From Streptomyces rubrogriseus (GTDB taxonomy: Bacteria; Actinomycetota; Actinomycetes; Streptomycetales; Streptomycetaceae), in assembly GCF_027947575.1 (NCBI RefSeq), contig NZ_CP116256.1, forward strand, positions 186,001 to 250,000: a stretch of DNA of 64,000 bases, read 5' to 3'. The position numbers and the translations under genes are program-made. Under the pieces are notes generated by a model. The model saw only the letters and a program-made list of their open reading frames with translations. It made no database searches and had not been told where the DNA came from. Of the stretch, positions 63,556 to 64,000 are shown piece by piece (the first letter of the stretch is position 1; each line of letters opens with the position of its first letter).

Positions 63556-64000
63556 ATGACGAAGGAAGCAGCGGGAGCGGCGGGGCCGGGGCGCGACCCC
63601 GAGGCGGTGTCGAAGTTCGTGGAGGGCTTCGCGGCCCAACTCGTCGAGGCCGGGATGCAGCGCATGCCCGCCCGGGTCTTCGCCGCCCTGCTCGCCTCCG
63701 ACTCGGGCACGCTGACCTCGGCGGAGCTGGGTGAGAGCCTTCGGGTCAGCCCGGCCGCCGTCTCCGGCGCCGTGCGCTACCTCTCGCAGCAGCACATGGT
63801 CTCGCGCGAGCGCGAACCCGGCTCGCGCCGGGAGCGCTACCGGGTGCACAGCAACCAGTGGTACGAGGCGCTCACCAACCGCGAGGCCGTCCTCAAGCGC
63901 TGGGAGAGCGCCCTGAGCGACGGCGTCGCCAGTCTCGGCGCCGACACCCCGGCGGGCCGGCGCATGGCCGAGACCCTCGCCTTCTTCGAGTTCGTCGACG
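63556..64000 (+). CDS. MarR/GbsR-like transcriptional regulator, partial
   Basis: The first 148 residues are present; the frame is open at the right edge. A winged helix-turn-helix covers about residues 25-100 (GMQRMPARVFAALLASDSGT, LTSAELGESLRVSPAAVSGA, VRYLSQQHMVSREREPGSRR), after which a helical part begins (NREAVLKRWESALSDGVASL). This matches MarR-type regulators of drug exporters in actinomycetes. It is divergent from the ABC genes with a palindrome between, so it probably represses them until a drug is bound. ATG 63556. Confidence 0.88.
   Translation, partial: MTKEAAGAAGPGRDPEAVSKFVEGFAAQLVEAGMQRMPARVFAALLASDSGTLTSAELGESLRVSPAAVSGAVRYLSQQHMVSREREPGSRRERYRVHSNQWYEALTNREAVLKRWESALSDGVASLGADTPAGRRMAETLAFFEFVD

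Overview
The window is high-GC actinobacterial DNA with the gene content and order of a Streptomyces chromosome core. The evidence is the dnaK-grpE-dnaJ-hspR operon with HspR boxes, a second HspR box at clpB, class II fda next to pyrE, many GTG starts, many TetR, LuxR and two-component regulators, and lipoproteins with Ala/Gly-rich signal peptides. It looks most like the S. coelicolor/S. lividans group; that is a judgement from memory, not a search.

Layout. 1-2.2 kb: a membrane protein running off the left edge, then an ECF sigma factor, a membrane anti-sigma-like protein and a lipoprotein that share one extracellular domain. 2.2-5.7 kb: molybdate importer modABC with a HTH-TOBE (mop) regulator. 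5.8-12.7 kb: an accessory stretch with a RibD-type reductase, TetR/FAD-monooxygenase and TetR/SDR divergent pairs (each with a clear palindromic operator), an alkyl sulfatase and the remnant of a SulP permease. 13.1-14.8 kb: tRNA-Gly(CCC), a 52-residue zinc-ribbon-like protein, dcd and a phosphoribosyltransferase. 14.9-20.2 kb: a YIP1 membrane protein, two FG-GAP proteins (one a fragment) and a large membrane Fe-S oxidoreductase of the EtfD/HdrD type. 20.4-25.4 kb: a degenerate WecA/MraY-like membrane protein and the chaperone operon with its repressor.

25.5-30.5 kb is the most unusual part. A sugar-binding lipoprotein is followed by three paralogous LuxR-type regulators (one forward, two reverse, the first two overlapping tail to tail). 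Divergent from the third is a two-gene operon for a 54-residue putative secreted peptide and a 111-residue Rieske-like protein that keeps two cysteines but lacks both histidine ligands. 30.7-35.8 kb: clpB, an orphan large serine recombinase and a YbjN protein. 35.9-40.3 kb: an aminotransferase, a Gly/Cys-rich membrane protein, a DUF2617 protein and a membrane spermidine-synthase-like protein. 40.6-48.3 kb: a two-component system, a SRPBCC protein with a double frameshift at its membrane anchor, an aldose-1-epimerase, pyrE, fda, a MFS exporter, an intergenic repeat cluster and a DUF3151 protein.

48.4-51.5 kb: a kynurenine operon (tryptophan dioxygenase, kynureninase, probable formamidase) giving a tryptophan-to-anthranilate route. 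51.7-58.2 kb: a secreted hydrolase, a membrane acyltransferase and two tandem histidine kinase/response regulator pairs; the two transcription units share a 14-base element. 58.2-64 kb: small membrane proteins, a cytochrome P450, a cupin, and a drug-export-type ABC transporter divergent from a MarR-like regulator across a near-perfect 29-bp palindrome.
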